Assembly (NCBI GenBank): GCA_029262005.1
Contig: JAJDAG010000086.1
Location: forward strand, 62,001 to 126,000
DNA: 64,000 nt
Direction of reading: 5' to 3'
Source: Candidatus Zhuqueibacterota bacterium
Lineage (GTDB): Bacteria > Zhuqueibacterota > Zhuqueibacteria > Oceanimicrobiales > Oceanimicrobiaceae
The number at the start of each line of letters is the position of its first letter. Position 1 is the stretch's first letter. Below are positions 1 to 8,358 of the stretch, piece by piece. The notes under the pieces were generated by a model. That model ran no database searches. It saw nothing but the letters and a program-made list of their open reading frames with translations, and was not told the DNA's origin. The position numbers and the translations under genes were made by a program.

Positions 1-201
1 CAACGTGTAGTTTGGCAGGATGCCGCCGGCAAGCGAATTTTCGATGGCCATCACCACAAAATCAACCTGACCGGCTTGCAAATACGTGCATTGCTGCCGG
101 AAAGTACGACACTCAACCAAAGCCAATTCATGCCCGGGGAAATACTGGCGAGCCACCAAATCATGGAAAGAGGCTTTGCCGCCCTGAATCGCAATTCTCA
201 T
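1..201 (-). CDS. pheA: Prephenate dehydratase, N-terminal part (cut by window edge)
   Basis: This is the first 67 codons of a prephenate dehydratase, which converts prephenate to phenylpyruvate in phenylalanine synthesis. The frame is open to the left edge. The visible protein starts MRIAIQGGKASFHDLVARQYF and contains VVMAIENSLAG around residues 51-61. This matches the family signature around the conserved 'IENS' and the N-terminal 'AIQG.KGS/ASFH' block, and the wording is closest to stand-alone enzymes of Bacteroidetes type. The ATG at 201 follows a clear ribosome binding site (GGAGTGA). The start is immediately preceded by an intrinsic terminator and a Phe/Tyr-rich leader ORF. The C-terminal regulatory (ACT) part lies outside the window, so feedback control cannot be judged. 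Confidence 0.9.
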   Translation of the reverse strand, partial: MRIAIQGGKASFHDLVARQYFPGHELALVECRTFRQQCTYLQAGQVDFVVMAIENSLAGGILPNYTL

Positions 202-211
202 CAGTCACTCC

Positions 212-246
212 AAAAACAAAAAAGGCCCCGATTGATTGTCGGGGCC
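212..246 (-). terminator. Intrinsic terminator in the pheA leader (attenuator)
   Basis: On the minus strand an 8-bp perfect GC-rich stem (224-231 with 239-246, 7-nt loop) is followed by TTTTTTGTTTTT. It lies between the leader ORF (ends 290) and the pheA ribosome binding site (202-211), so it can only control read-through into pheA. The leader contains a second copy of the 5' arm core (GCCCCGG within the Ser-Pro-Gly codons) that could compete for the 3' arm. A weaker stem can be drawn between AAGGTTG, just after the leader stop, and CAACCCTT, just before the terminator. Confidence 0.85.
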
Positions 247-289
247 CAAGGGTTGTCAAATAAACTCAGCAGAAATTGTCATGCAACCT

Positions 290-343
290 TTAGACGTCAC
301 CGGGGCTATAAAAAAAAATAAAGTAAAGTCGTTTTTTTTGCAT
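290..343 (-). CDS. Phe/Tyr-rich leader peptide of pheA (attenuation)
   Basis: A 17-codon ORF reads MQKKRLYFIFFYSPGDV and stops with TAA. Five residues (Tyr7, Phe8, Phe10, Phe11, Tyr12) are aromatic and lie in one cluster, immediately 5' of the terminator and of a phenylalanine-biosynthesis gene. By analogy with the enterobacterial pheL leader, ribosome stalling at the Phe codons under phenylalanine starvation would prevent terminator formation. What is seen: the ORF, the codon cluster, the terminator and the downstream gene. What is inferred: the mechanism. No strong ribosome binding site precedes the ATG, which is the main weakness. Confidence 0.7.
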   Translation of the reverse strand: MQKKRLYFIFFYSPGDV

Positions 344-383
344 GTCAAGCAACTTTCATAACAAATTATTACGGAATGATAGC

Positions 384-416
384 GATGCTAATCATAAAAA
401 ACAACTGATATTTTCA
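384..416 (-). promoter_or_regulatory. Possible promoter for the pheA leader transcript
   Basis: On the minus strand TTGAAA and TATGAT are separated by about 15 nt, roughly 40-75 nt upstream of the leader ATG. The spacing is shorter than optimal, so this is only a candidate. The rest of the 344-578 interval is AT-rich and holds no ORF I would support; it must also carry the divergent promoter for the gene at 579. Confidence 0.35.
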
Positions 417-578
417 ACCATCGACTCCCGGATTGCACTTGCAAATATGTTAATAGATTGTTAAATTGACGCGCCTTTTAATACAAACTTTCAATTGCTA
501 ATTCCGCAGGAAATCACCTGCACCTCAGTTGAGTAAAAACTTCACTACATAAATTTCATTATTTCGAGACAAGTTACC

Positions 579-1499
579 ATGTTAAAAAATCTGCCAAACC
601 TAATTCTAACAATCATCTTGCTGACAAATCTAAACTGCGGTCAAACAAAAACGCCGGCTGAGACGGACCCTGCTTATGTTGCAGCCATCCAGAAATGGCA
701 GCAAAAACGAACCTCCTCACTCACCAGGAAAAACGGTTGGCTATGTTTAGCCGGGCTATTATGGTTAGAAGAAGGCGAAAACAGGTTTGGCTCACACGCG
801 ACAAATTCCGTTCGCTTCCCGGAAGGGCAAGCGCCAAATTTCATCGGGACTTTCATGTTGGAAAAAGGAGAAGTGCGCGTGACTATAGACCCGGGCATCA
901 AAGTCCTCTGCGAGGAAAAACCTGTACAGAAAATGCTTCTAAAAACCGATCTAAGTGACGAAAAGACTATCCTTTCGCTGGGCACGTTGAGTTGGTACAT
1001 TATCAAGCGCGGTGACCGATTCGGTGTCCGGCTGCGTGACAGTGAACATGCGAATTTGCGCAATTTTAAGGACATTGACGCCTTTGAAATAGATCCAGCC
1101 TGGCGCATTAAAGCAAAATTTGAACCGTATGTACCTGTGAAAAAAATTCCAATCCCGAATGTTCTTGGTAGCATCACTGATGAGCGCTGTCCCGGAGCCC
1201 TGGTTTTTGAAGTGGATGGAAACATGCATCGATTGGACGTGTTGGCTGACACCGACGAAGACGACTTCTTTATGATATTCGCCGACAAAACCAGCGGTTA
1301 TGAGACTTATGGCGCTGGACGGTTTCTGTATGTTGAAAAGCCCGGAGAAGACGGAACAACTTTTATTGATTTTAACAAAGCATACAATCCGCCCTGCGCG
1401 TTCACTGAGTTTGCCACATGCCCTTTGCCGCCTTCGCAAAATAGACTACCTGTGAACATCATGGCTGGAGAAAAAAAATACGCCGGTGGATCACATTGA
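579..1499 (+). CDS. DUF1684 family lipoprotein
   Basis: A 306-residue protein with a hydrophobic N-terminus ending in Cys20 (LTNLNC), a relaxed lipobox suggesting export and lipidation. The body has features of the DUF1684 family: a 'W....R...L....GWL.L.GL.WL..GEN.FGS' N-terminal block (about residues 38-71), a central block ending in VRLRD, and the C-terminal 'GRFLY....F...FN.AYNPPCAF...ATCPLPP..NRLP' block (about 244-290). The length and the start-to-end match suggest an intact gene. The biochemical role of the family is unknown to me. It stands alone, converging on lysA with a 67-bp gap. Confidence 0.8.
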   Translation: MLKNLPNLILTIILLTNLNCGQTKTPAETDPAYVAAIQKWQQKRTSSLTRKNGWLCLAGLLWLEEGENRFGSHATNSVRFPEGQAPNFIGTFMLEKGEVRVTIDPGIKVLCEEKPVQKMLLKTDLSDEKTILSLGTLSWYIIKRGDRFGVRLRDSEHANLRNFKDIDAFEIDPAWRIKAKFEPYVPVKKIPIPNVLGSITDERCPGALVFEVDGNMHRLDVLADTDEDDFFMIFADKTSGYETYGAGRFLYVEKPGEDGTTFIDFNKAYNPPCAFTEFATCPLPPSQNRLPVNIMAGEKKYAGGSH

Positions 1500-1566
1500 A
1501 TTCGACCGCCCTGGCACAGATGTGCAATTTGTAACACCAAACAAGCACGTTAAAAAATATGGGATT

Positions 1567-2805
1567 CTATTTCCAAAGATCCTCTAACTTTCCTCTGGCC
1601 CGAATGATCTCAAAGGAGGTGTCATCGACCAGTACTTCCGCTGGTCGGACACGGGCATTGTAGTTGGAACTAAACGAAAAGCCATAAGCGCCAGCGGTCA
1701 TGACTGCGAGCAATTCCCCCCGCTTCATATCCGGCAAGGATCTGTCTTTGCCGATAAAATCACCAGACTCACAAATCGGGCCAACAACATCAACAGTCAC
1801 AAGGCCGCCCTCTTTTTCCTGCACTGGAACAATCTGGTGATACGCATTGTACAGGCTGGGCCGAATGAGATCATTCATGCCGGCATCGACCACCACGAAC
1901 TGTTTACCCCGCGTTTCCTTGCGAAAAAGGACTTTTGTCACCAGGATGCCGGTATCTGCTATGAGTGATCGTCCAGGTTCAACCACAATCTTGCAGCCAA
2001 GCGTTTGGAGTGAAGAGACGATTTTAGAAAGAAGCGAAACTGCCGGTAAGTCGGCAGTGGCAAAGGTATTTTTATAGTCAACACCAAACCCTCCGCCAAC
2101 ATCAATATACTCGAGCCCAACACCAAGGGCGGCAATGCGTCCTTTTAGTTCACTCAGTATTTCAATGGCGCCAAGATACGGTTTGTGGTCGCGAATCTGA
2201 GAGCCAATATGACTGTGCAGGCCAATGAGTTGAACATGCGCCAGAGACGAGGCTTCGCGGAAAATGGCCAGAACCTTGCCCGTATCCAGCCCGAATTTAT
2301 TTTCAGATTTCCCGGTTGTAATATAAGGGTGGCCATGAATATCCACATCCGGGTTAATCCGAATTCCGACGCGTGCATTAACTCCGAGTTGACCGGCCAC
2401 ATCGTTTATCAATTGCAGCTCTTCAATTGATTCAACATTAAATGACCAAATATTCTGCTTAAGTGCATAGCGAATTTCGGCATCTGTTTTGCCAACGCCG
2501 GCGAAGACGATTTTCTCCGGCGGAAAACCAGCCTTTAGAGCAAGATAAATTTCACCGCAGGAAACCACGTCTGCGCCGGAACCACGCTCTGCCAGAAGAG
2601 ATAACAGCGCTTCATTTGAATTGGCCTTCAGTGCATAACAAAGACATGTATCCAGGCTGGCCAGAGCCGTTTCTATGGCCGTAAAATTATGCAACAATGC
2701 ATTCTTTGAGTACAAATAAACCGGCGTCCCAACTTGTTCGGCAATTTCGTTTACCGGCACGGACTCGCAGCAAAGTTTCCCATCTTTGTACTTGAAAAAG
2801 CTCAT
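1567..2805 (-). CDS. lysA: Diaminopimelate decarboxylase
   Basis: PLP-dependent decarboxylation of meso-diaminopimelate to lysine, the last step of lysine synthesis. The 412-residue protein has the alanine-racemase-fold features of the family: Lys60 in YALKAN (PLP lysine), HSHIGSQ at 197-203, GGGFG at 237-241, EPGRS at 276-280, CESGD at 345-349 (active-site Cys345 from the partner subunit) and GAYGF at 372-376. It is the third gene of an operon; its start overlaps the epimerase stop by 4 nt (ATGA). In this context its substrate may come partly from recycled peptidoglycan peptides. Confidence 0.96.
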   Translation of the reverse strand: MSFFKYKDGKLCCESVPVNEIAEQVGTPVYLYSKNALLHNFTAIETALASLDTCLCYALKANSNEALLSLLAERGSGADVVSCGEIYLALKAGFPPEKIVFAGVGKTDAEIRYALKQNIWSFNVESIEELQLINDVAGQLGVNARVGIRINPDVDIHGHPYITTGKSENKFGLDTGKVLAIFREASSLAHVQLIGLHSHIGSQIRDHKPYLGAIEILSELKGRIAALGVGLEYIDVGGGFGVDYKNTFATADLPAVSLLSKIVSSLQTLGCKIVVEPGRSLIADTGILVTKVLFRKETRGKQFVVVDAGMNDLIRPSLYNAYHQIVPVQEKEGGLVTVDVVGPICESGDFIGKDRSLPDMKRGELLAVMTAGAYGFSFSSNYNARVRPAEVLVDDTSFEIIRARGKLEDLWK

Positions 2806-3818
2806 AACAGCTCTGCCCCGACACCTGGCTTCTCGCTTAGCCTTAACCTGCCAGCTTCCACTTGCACACCCGTGAAAGGGTCGTTGCTAATGAGCAGATT
2901 CCCGTCCAAATCAGCATAGTCAACGAGTGGTGAAAGACTGGCAGCGGCTGAAATTGCAAGGGAGCTTTCAACCATGCAGCCGAGCATAACTTGCATGCCC
3001 AATGACTTCGCGAGCCAGATCATTTTAAGGGACTCCAAAATACCACCGGCTTTCATAAGCTTAATGTTAATGCCATCAAAGGCGCGTGCCAAAGTCGGGA
3101 TATCGCTGGTGGACATGACGCTTTCATCAGCCAAAAGAGGAAGCGGTGAGCGCTCCCGAACCCAGGCCATATCATCGAGTTGGCTGGCGGGCATGGGCTG
3201 TTCCACAAATTCTACACCGCAAGTCTGAAGCCACTTAATTTTCTCAAGCGCTTCCTCGCGGGTTGCCCAGCCTTCGTTGGCATCGACACGCAGCGGCTTA
3301 TTTGTGACAGCACGAATACTTGCCATCATCTTCTCATCATCCCCCAAACCCAGTTTTATTTTTAATATTGGAAAGGCCCCGGCCTCTTTAACTTTTTGTT
3401 GAATCTTGTCCGGCTCATCAATGCCAATCGAGTAAGTCGTAACCGGTGTATTGGCCTTGTTCAAGCCGAAGTAGCGGTAAAGAGGAAGATTTAGCGACTT
3501 GCAAAACCAGTCCAAAACAGCCATATCAATGGCAGTGGTTGCTGATGCTGCTTTTGGAAACAGCAATCTGAGTTTTTGGTTTAAGTCGTGAAAATTGCGC
3601 AGATCAGACGCTTCAATAACAGGCCGTGCTTGCTCAAACACAGCCATTGTTGACTCGGCAGTTTCTTTATACCTGACGTTCGGGGCTGCCTCGCCAAAGC
3701 CAACAATACCATCTTTTTCCAAACTCAAAAAAACATTTTCTTTAGAGTTGGATGTACCGCGAGCGATTGTCCAGGGATGTTGTAAATCCAATCGTTTTAA
3801 TTCGTATTTCAGAGTCAT
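2802..3818 (-). CDS. Enolase-superfamily dipeptide epimerase (L-Ala-D/L-Glu epimerase type)
   Basis: A 338-residue muconate-lactonizing/mandelate-racemase-type enzyme. The catalytic set of dipeptide epimerases is visible: Lys153-x-Lys155 (KIK), metal ligands Asp179 (VDANEGW), Glu206 (EQP) and Asp231 (ADES), and Lys253 in NIKLMKAGG. Family members of this type convert L-Ala-D-Glu from murein to L-Ala-L-Glu so that it can be hydrolysed and reused. The position between an NlpC/P60 peptidase and lysA, with 4-nt overlaps on both sides, supports that role. Substrate specificity within dipeptide epimerases is variable and cannot be read from the sequence alone. Confidence 0.88.
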   Translation of the reverse strand: MTLKYELKRLDLQHPWTIARGTSNSKENVFLSLEKDGIVGFGEAAPNVRYKETAESTMAVFEQARPVIEASDLRNFHDLNQKLRLLFPKAASATTAIDMAVLDWFCKSLNLPLYRYFGLNKANTPVTTYSIGIDEPDKIQQKVKEAGAFPILKIKLGLGDDEKMMASIRAVTNKPLRVDANEGWATREEALEKIKWLQTCGVEFVEQPMPASQLDDMAWVRERSPLPLLADESVMSTSDIPTLARAFDGINIKLMKAGGILESLKMIWLAKSLGMQVMLGCMVESSLAISAAASLSPLVDYADLDGNLLISNDPFTGVQVEAGRLRLSEKPGVGAELL

Positions 3819-4669
3819 GACATTTTCCAGGCTGGGCGCTTTGTTTTAACCAAAGTCTTGTGCCGGTCAGCATCGTAAAGCGGAACCTGCGGGTCCAGGC
3901 TGTTCAAATGAACCATCCCATCTGCATGAATGTAGAGAGCCCCTCCCAAGGAAAGAGCGACGTGCGTAATTCTCCTCGTTGTTTTTCCAAAGAAAAGCAG
4001 ATCACCCACTTGCAGTTCAGCCGCAGGTATTTCTTCACCTTGCAAAGCCATTTCCGCGGCATCGCGAGGCATAACAACATCGAGAATGCGAAAAACCGTT
4101 TGCACAAAGCCTGAGCAGTCAAAACCTTTTGTAGACGTGCCGCCCCAGTGGTAGGGGATGCCTATAAATCTTTTGGCAAGCTTAACCAAGTTTTCCTGAT
4201 TGGCAGATAACCCGGGCCCGTTTTCATCGCGAACATGCGATGTTTTCACAAAGCCCGTGCGGCCATCGGGAAGTTCTACTTTTGTCTGCTTCCCGTCGCC
4301 GCCTGTTTTCTTGAGTAAGGCAGCAGCCACCAAATCCGTAACGCCTTCACATTCTCCTGCCGGGGCACTTCGAACAATGCCGTAATTTTCCTGAAAAACA
4401 ACTTTTGCAGCATCGTGCCATGCTTCGGCCTCGGTACGATTGACAATGACCAGCGATACTGCACTAACCCAACCGCGATATCCATCCCAATTCTCTACAT
4501 AATAAAAACCGTTTTGCTGCTCGTAAATCGGCACTATGGTACCGAGCAATAGCTGATTGCCAAGTTCGGACTGAAATACAGCCTGCTTTCTCAGGTTGGC
4601 AACGCTAATGTTTACAATACCATATTGTTCAGCAGGGAGGCGCAGCGCAATTTCACTTACGTCAAGCAT
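3815..4669 (-). CDS. NlpC/P60 gamma-D-glutamyl-L-diamino acid endopeptidase (YkfC-like)
   Basis: A 284-residue cytoplasmic-looking peptidase (no signal peptide). An N-terminal half with SH3-like segments (about residues 15-75 and 95-145) precedes an NlpC/P60 domain with catalytic Cys185 (FDCSGFV), His236 (ITHVAL) and His248 (YIHADG). I chose the ATG at 4669 because AGGA lies 7 nt upstream; a TTG at 4684 lacks support. The Bacillus YkfC homologue cuts murein tripeptide to L-Ala-D-Glu plus diamino acid. Here it is the first gene of an operon with the epimerase and lysA, which would consume both products. Confidence 0.85.
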   Translation of the reverse strand: MLDVSEIALRLPAEQYGIVNISVANLRKQAVFQSELGNQLLLGTIVPIYEQQNGFYYVENWDGYRGWVSAVSLVIVNRTEAEAWHDAAKVVFQENYGIVRSAPAGECEGVTDLVAAALLKKTGGDGKQTKVELPDGRTGFVKTSHVRDENGPGLSANQENLVKLAKRFIGIPYHWGGTSTKGFDCSGFVQTVFRILDVVMPRDAAEMALQGEEIPAAELQVGDLLFFGKTTRRITHVALSLGGALYIHADGMVHLNSLDPQVPLYDADRHKTLVKTKRPAWKMS

Positions 4670-4684
4670 TCTGTGTTCCTGCAA

Positions 4685-4999
4685 TTAGTGAATAAAATAT
4701 TGAGGATTGTTTTGTTTCCATGAACATGGAGGACAGTTAACAAAATCCAACCCAAATTCGTTAACAGCGACAGCAATAGAGCCTGAAAAATCAGATAGAA
4801 TAAACATGATCTTACGCTCAAATGCAAGCTCAAAAAGGCACAATCGCCGGCCGCACAGCAATACCCGTGCAGCGGACTCAACTTCAACCCTTATTATGCT
4901 TGCTAAAACACAATCCAGTCACAAAACATCTTTGAAAAACAAACTAAAATGACGAGATTAGTTGACACAAAAGTCTGCCTCCTTAAAACAGGAATCACC
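4685..4999. other. Divergent intergenic region, peptidase operon / LOG gene
   Basis: No convincing gene. It holds a small palindrome TCCATGAACATGGA (4718-4731), about 50 nt before the peptidase start, and two GTTAAC sites (4736-4741 and 4760-4765). Either could be an operator for the murein-peptide operon, but there is no partner regulator nearby to test this. Confidence 0.3.
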
Positions 5000-5581
5000 A
5001 TGAAAAAAATTTGTATTTACTGCGGTTCCAGTCCCGGGGCTCGGCCTGAATACATTGAAACAGCCGAAAAACTGGGGCGCCTTCTGGTGCAGAAAAAAAT
5101 TGATTTGGTGTATGGCGGTGCTCGTGTCGGTGTGATGGCCGCCATTGCCAACGCGGTATTGGGCCATGGCGGCGAGGTGATTGGCGTGATGCCCCGGTTC
5201 CTAACTGAAAAAGAAGTTGCCCACACCGGACTGACTGAACTACGAACAGTAGAAACCATGCATGAGCGCAAGAAACTAATGACAGAATTGGCAGATGGAT
5301 TTATTGCCCTTCCTGGTGGCATGGGAACGCTGGATGAGCTTTTCGAGACGCTGACCTGGGCACAGTTGGGCTTACATCAAAAGCCAATTGGCCTGCTAAA
5401 CGTTTGCTCGTATTATGATTTCCTGTTGCAATTTCTGGAAAATGGGGCTGAGGAGCGTTTTCTGAGCCAGGCGCATCGGGACATGCTAATTGTAGAAAAT
5501 GATGCTGCAAAGCTATTGGCCAGATTGGAAGGTTATCGCGCTCAACAAACGGAAAAATGGTTGGATCTGGACTTGATCTAA
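5000..5581 (+). CDS. LOG-family nucleoside 5'-monophosphate phosphoribohydrolase
   Basis: A 193-residue Rossmann-type protein with the family's defining motif LPGGMGTLDELFE (about residues 100-112) and the N-terminal ICIYCGSSPGARPEY block. Family members (LONELY GUY / YgdH / TIGR00730) release free base from cytokinin-type or purine nucleoside monophosphates; in bacteria without cytokinins the physiological role is usually nucleotide turnover. The ATG at 5000 with AGGA upstream is preferred over the in-frame ATG at 4949, because family members start at this point. It is monocistronic. Confidence 0.92.
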   Translation: MKKICIYCGSSPGARPEYIETAEKLGRLLVQKKIDLVYGGARVGVMAAIANAVLGHGGEVIGVMPRFLTEKEVAHTGLTELRTVETMHERKKLMTELADGFIALPGGMGTLDELFETLTWAQLGLHQKPIGLLNVCSYYDFLLQFLENGAEERFLSQAHRDMLIVENDAAKLLARLEGYRAQQTEKWLDLDLI

Positions 5582-5679
5582 GTCAATTATGGGGCAAGTT
5601 CATGGTGAATTTAGTTTATAGCAGAGGGAAAAGCCCTGCGAAACACAAAGTGTATCGCAGAGCAATTAAACCAAGAGCG

Positions 5680-6927
5680 CTACTCGTAGCGCAAGGCCTC
5701 AATTGGATCCAATCTTGAGGCAACAACGGCAGGCCACATGCCGAAAATCAATCCGACAATAGTACAAAAAACCAGACCACCCACAGCCCATTCCAACGGC
5801 ACGGCATTGGCAAAACCTGTAAGAATTGAAACAACATTACCGAGACCAAACCCAGCCAACACACCAACAACACCACCGATATTACACAACACAATGGCTT
5901 CAAGCAAAAACTGAGTGAGAATACTGCGCCTTTTGGCGCCAAGAGATTTACGAATGCCGATTTCCCGTGTGCGCTCAGTGACGGAAACCAGCATGATATT
6001 CATGATACCAATTCCAGCCACAATCAGTGCGATTAGTCCGATGAGAAATGCACCGGCTTTTACACCTGCCGTGACATCGTTAAAGGATTTTATCATGCTA
6101 TCATTGCTGAAAACTGTAAAGTCGTCTTCCTCCCCCGGCTTGACATTACGCTCGAAACGCATAACCATGCGTGTTTCTTCTATGGCATCTTGCAGTAATT
6201 CGGCTGATTTTGCCCGCACAGTTACGTTTACGGAACGTTCACGTCCCTGTTTGTTGAATCTACCGTATGTTCTTTGAAAAACCGTGACGGGGATAAGGCA
6301 ATAATTGTCAAACCCCGCACCGAATGCCGATTTTTTTTCTTCAAATACACCAATAACTTTGTATCGCCGACCATCGACTTTAATTCGTTTTTCAATGGGA
6401 TCTGTAAAAGGAAACAACTCTTCGGCTACAGCGTGACCCAGCACAACAACTTTTCTACCGACCTTGACATCTTCATGCGAGAGGTTTCGGCCAAGGCGGA
6501 CGTAATGTGTATTATTTTCCGGATACTCAGGCGTGCCACCACATATTGTAAGATTCGAATTGGTAGATATATTTTTATATTTAGCCTTATAGCCAAAGTC
6601 CCACAGCTCGGACCCCACCAAGTCAACGGTCTTGACTTTTTCACGAATGGCATCGGCCTGAGCGACGGTCACGACTTTTCTTTTCATAATTTTGCGCTGC
6701 TCTTCTTCACTGGTTGGGCCGCCGGCTGCAAACTTTTGCACCTGAAAGGTGCGAGTACCCAGAACGCTCATCTCTTTTTCAATGGTCTTCTGGATGACAG
6801 AAATGCCGGTCATCACTGCAATAATCGAAGCCACACCGGAGATAATGCCAATCAAAGTTAAGAAAGAGCGCAATTTGTTTGCCCTAATTGCAGACAGCGC
6901 CATTTTAAATGCTTCCCAAATTTGCAT
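5680..6927 (-). CDS. MacB/FtsX-type ABC transporter permease (second copy)
   Basis: A 415-residue permease with the classical layout: one N-terminal membrane helix (about 20-45, after the conserved ALSAIRANKLRSFLT), a large periplasmic MacB-PCD domain (about 50-280), then three C-terminal helices. The cytoplasmic motif ERTREIGIRKSLGAKRRSIL lies before the last helices. AGAGG lies 5 nt before the ATG. It is the last gene of the adaptor-ATPase-permease-permease cluster, 179 nt after the first permease, with which it shares domain layout and motifs but differs clearly in sequence, so the two probably form a heterodimer. Confidence 0.92.
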   Translation of the reverse strand: MQIWEAFKMALSAIRANKLRSFLTLIGIISGVASIIAVMTGISVIQKTIEKEMSVLGTRTFQVQKFAAGGPTSEEEQRKIMKRKVVTVAQADAIREKVKTVDLVGSELWDFGYKAKYKNISTNSNLTICGGTPEYPENNTHYVRLGRNLSHEDVKVGRKVVVLGHAVAEELFPFTDPIEKRIKVDGRRYKVIGVFEEKKSAFGAGFDNYCLIPVTVFQRTYGRFNKQGRERSVNVTVRAKSAELLQDAIEETRMVMRFERNVKPGEEDDFTVFSNDSMIKSFNDVTAGVKAGAFLIGLIALIVAGIGIMNIMLVSVTERTREIGIRKSLGAKRRSILTQFLLEAIVLCNIGGVVGVLAGFGLGNVVSILTGFANAVPLEWAVGGLVFCTIVGLIFGMWPAVVASRLDPIEALRYE

Positions 6928-7105
6928 ATTAACCTCTGTAATCTAAATCAAGAACAGATGATAGAATCTATATTATTCAGAATGTTTAGTTCGTTCCTTC
7001 GCCACTATTCAGCAGTGAAAAGCGTGTGCATGCAAAACTTCAATTTTGCTTTGTTTCACAACGCTAAAGCATTGCACCCCAATATCAAAGACTAAACAAT
7101 TACGC

Positions 7106-8341
7106 TTATTCATACCTTAGGGCATCGATTGGGTTGAGTTTTGCTGCTTTTAATGCAGGAATGAACCCGGACAAAACACCGGTAGCGACAGACACAAGGA
7201 TGGCAACGCTCACAATCGGCAATGAAAGGCTGGCCGGCATCACAAGTTTACTGATAAGCGCAGTCGCGCCTATTGACAACAAAAGCCCTATTAGGCCACC
7301 GATTAAACAGATGATAGATGACTCAAACAGGAATTGTGACAAAATTGAACGTCTTTTTGCACCAATCGCTTTGCGGATGCCGATTTCCCGTGTCCGTTCA
7401 GTGACAGAAACAAACATAATGTTCATCACACCAATACCGCCGACAAAAAGTGAAATGCCGGTTATCACAAGTCCGATCGAAACGATCACGCCCATGACAC
7501 TATTGTACGCCCCAACGAGCTGGTTCATTTGATTGATTGAAAAGTCATCTTCCTCAGCAGGCTTGAGCTTGCGAATTTTGCGCATTTCCCCAATAACCTC
7601 AAATTCAAAATCGCTCAGACTTATGTGCGGTGCTGCCTTAACAGCAATATTTAAATCACGATTTCTGCTGCCGAATGATTTTGCAAACGCTGAAATGGGA
7701 ATAAATATTTGTTTATCGAAATTCGGACCACCAAAAAAGCCGGCACTACCCTGCTTTTCCATCACACCAACGACACGATAATTATGACGGCCAATCTTCA
7801 TTTTTTTGTTGATTGGGTTAACATCACCGAAAAGCAGATCTTTGATTTCCGAACCAATCACACAGACATTTCTTTTGAACTGGACATCAAAAGGTGTCAG
7901 GAACCTGCCATCACCCGGCACAGAAGACGAGACCATCAATTGCTTATCTGTGGTCCCAATAATGGTGGTACCTTCCAATGTTTTAGAACGATACTTTACG
8001 TTTTTGTTCGTGTTGGTTGAAGGATTAATTGCTTTCGCGCTTGTTAAGCGCTGTTCCAGTTTTTCGACTTCCTTTAAATCCAGATTCTTTCTGTTCCTGA
8101 AACTCAAGAAATTGCCTGTGATAATCCAGGGCCTTTTCGAAACATAAAGTACGTCCGAACCCAATGCAGAAATACTCTCCCGGAAATTGTTTCCCAAGCC
8201 ATTGGCCGCGGTCATGGTCGTCACAACAGCTAGAATACCAATCACTATTCCCAAGGTTGTCAACACGCCACGCGATTTATTTGCCTTAATTGCAGTCAGA
8301 GCCATTCTGAATGACTCTGAAATGTCATAAAACGATTTCAT
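7106..8341 (-). CDS. MacB/FtsX-type ABC transporter permease (first copy)
   Basis: Same architecture as the permease at 5680: N-terminal helix, periplasmic core domain and FtsX C-terminal helices with the ERTREIGIRKAIGAKRRSIL motif. The ORF can be extended to a TTG at 8362 that overlaps the ATPase stop (TTGA), or to an ATG at 8353. I favour the ATG at 8341, which is preceded by GGGTG at a workable distance and aligns with the start of the other permease. It would work with the adjacent ATPase and the MacA-like adaptor. Confidence 0.92.
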   Translation of the reverse strand: MKSFYDISESFRMALTAIKANKSRGVLTTLGIVIGILAVVTTMTAANGLGNNFRESISALGSDVLYVSKRPWIITGNFLSFRNRKNLDLKEVEKLEQRLTSAKAINPSTNTNKNVKYRSKTLEGTTIIGTTDKQLMVSSSVPGDGRFLTPFDVQFKRNVCVIGSEIKDLLFGDVNPINKKMKIGRHNYRVVGVMEKQGSAGFFGGPNFDKQIFIPISAFAKSFGSRNRDLNIAVKAAPHISLSDFEFEVIGEMRKIRKLKPAEEDDFSINQMNQLVGAYNSVMGVIVSIGLVITGISLFVGGIGVMNIMFVSVTERTREIGIRKAIGAKRRSILSQFLFESSIICLIGGLIGLLLSIGATALISKLVMPASLSLPIVSVAILVSVATGVLSGFIPALKAAKLNPIDALRYE

Positions 8342-8358
8342 CTTTACACCCATTAAGC

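Noticed and set aside
674..1288. Long antisense ORF within the DUF1684 gene
   Set aside because: Shadow of the real gene in the opposite strand; composition and lack of start signal argue against it.
7134..8147. Several plus-strand ORFs inside the permease gene
   Set aside because: Antisense shadows of the minus-strand permease, whose family is certain.
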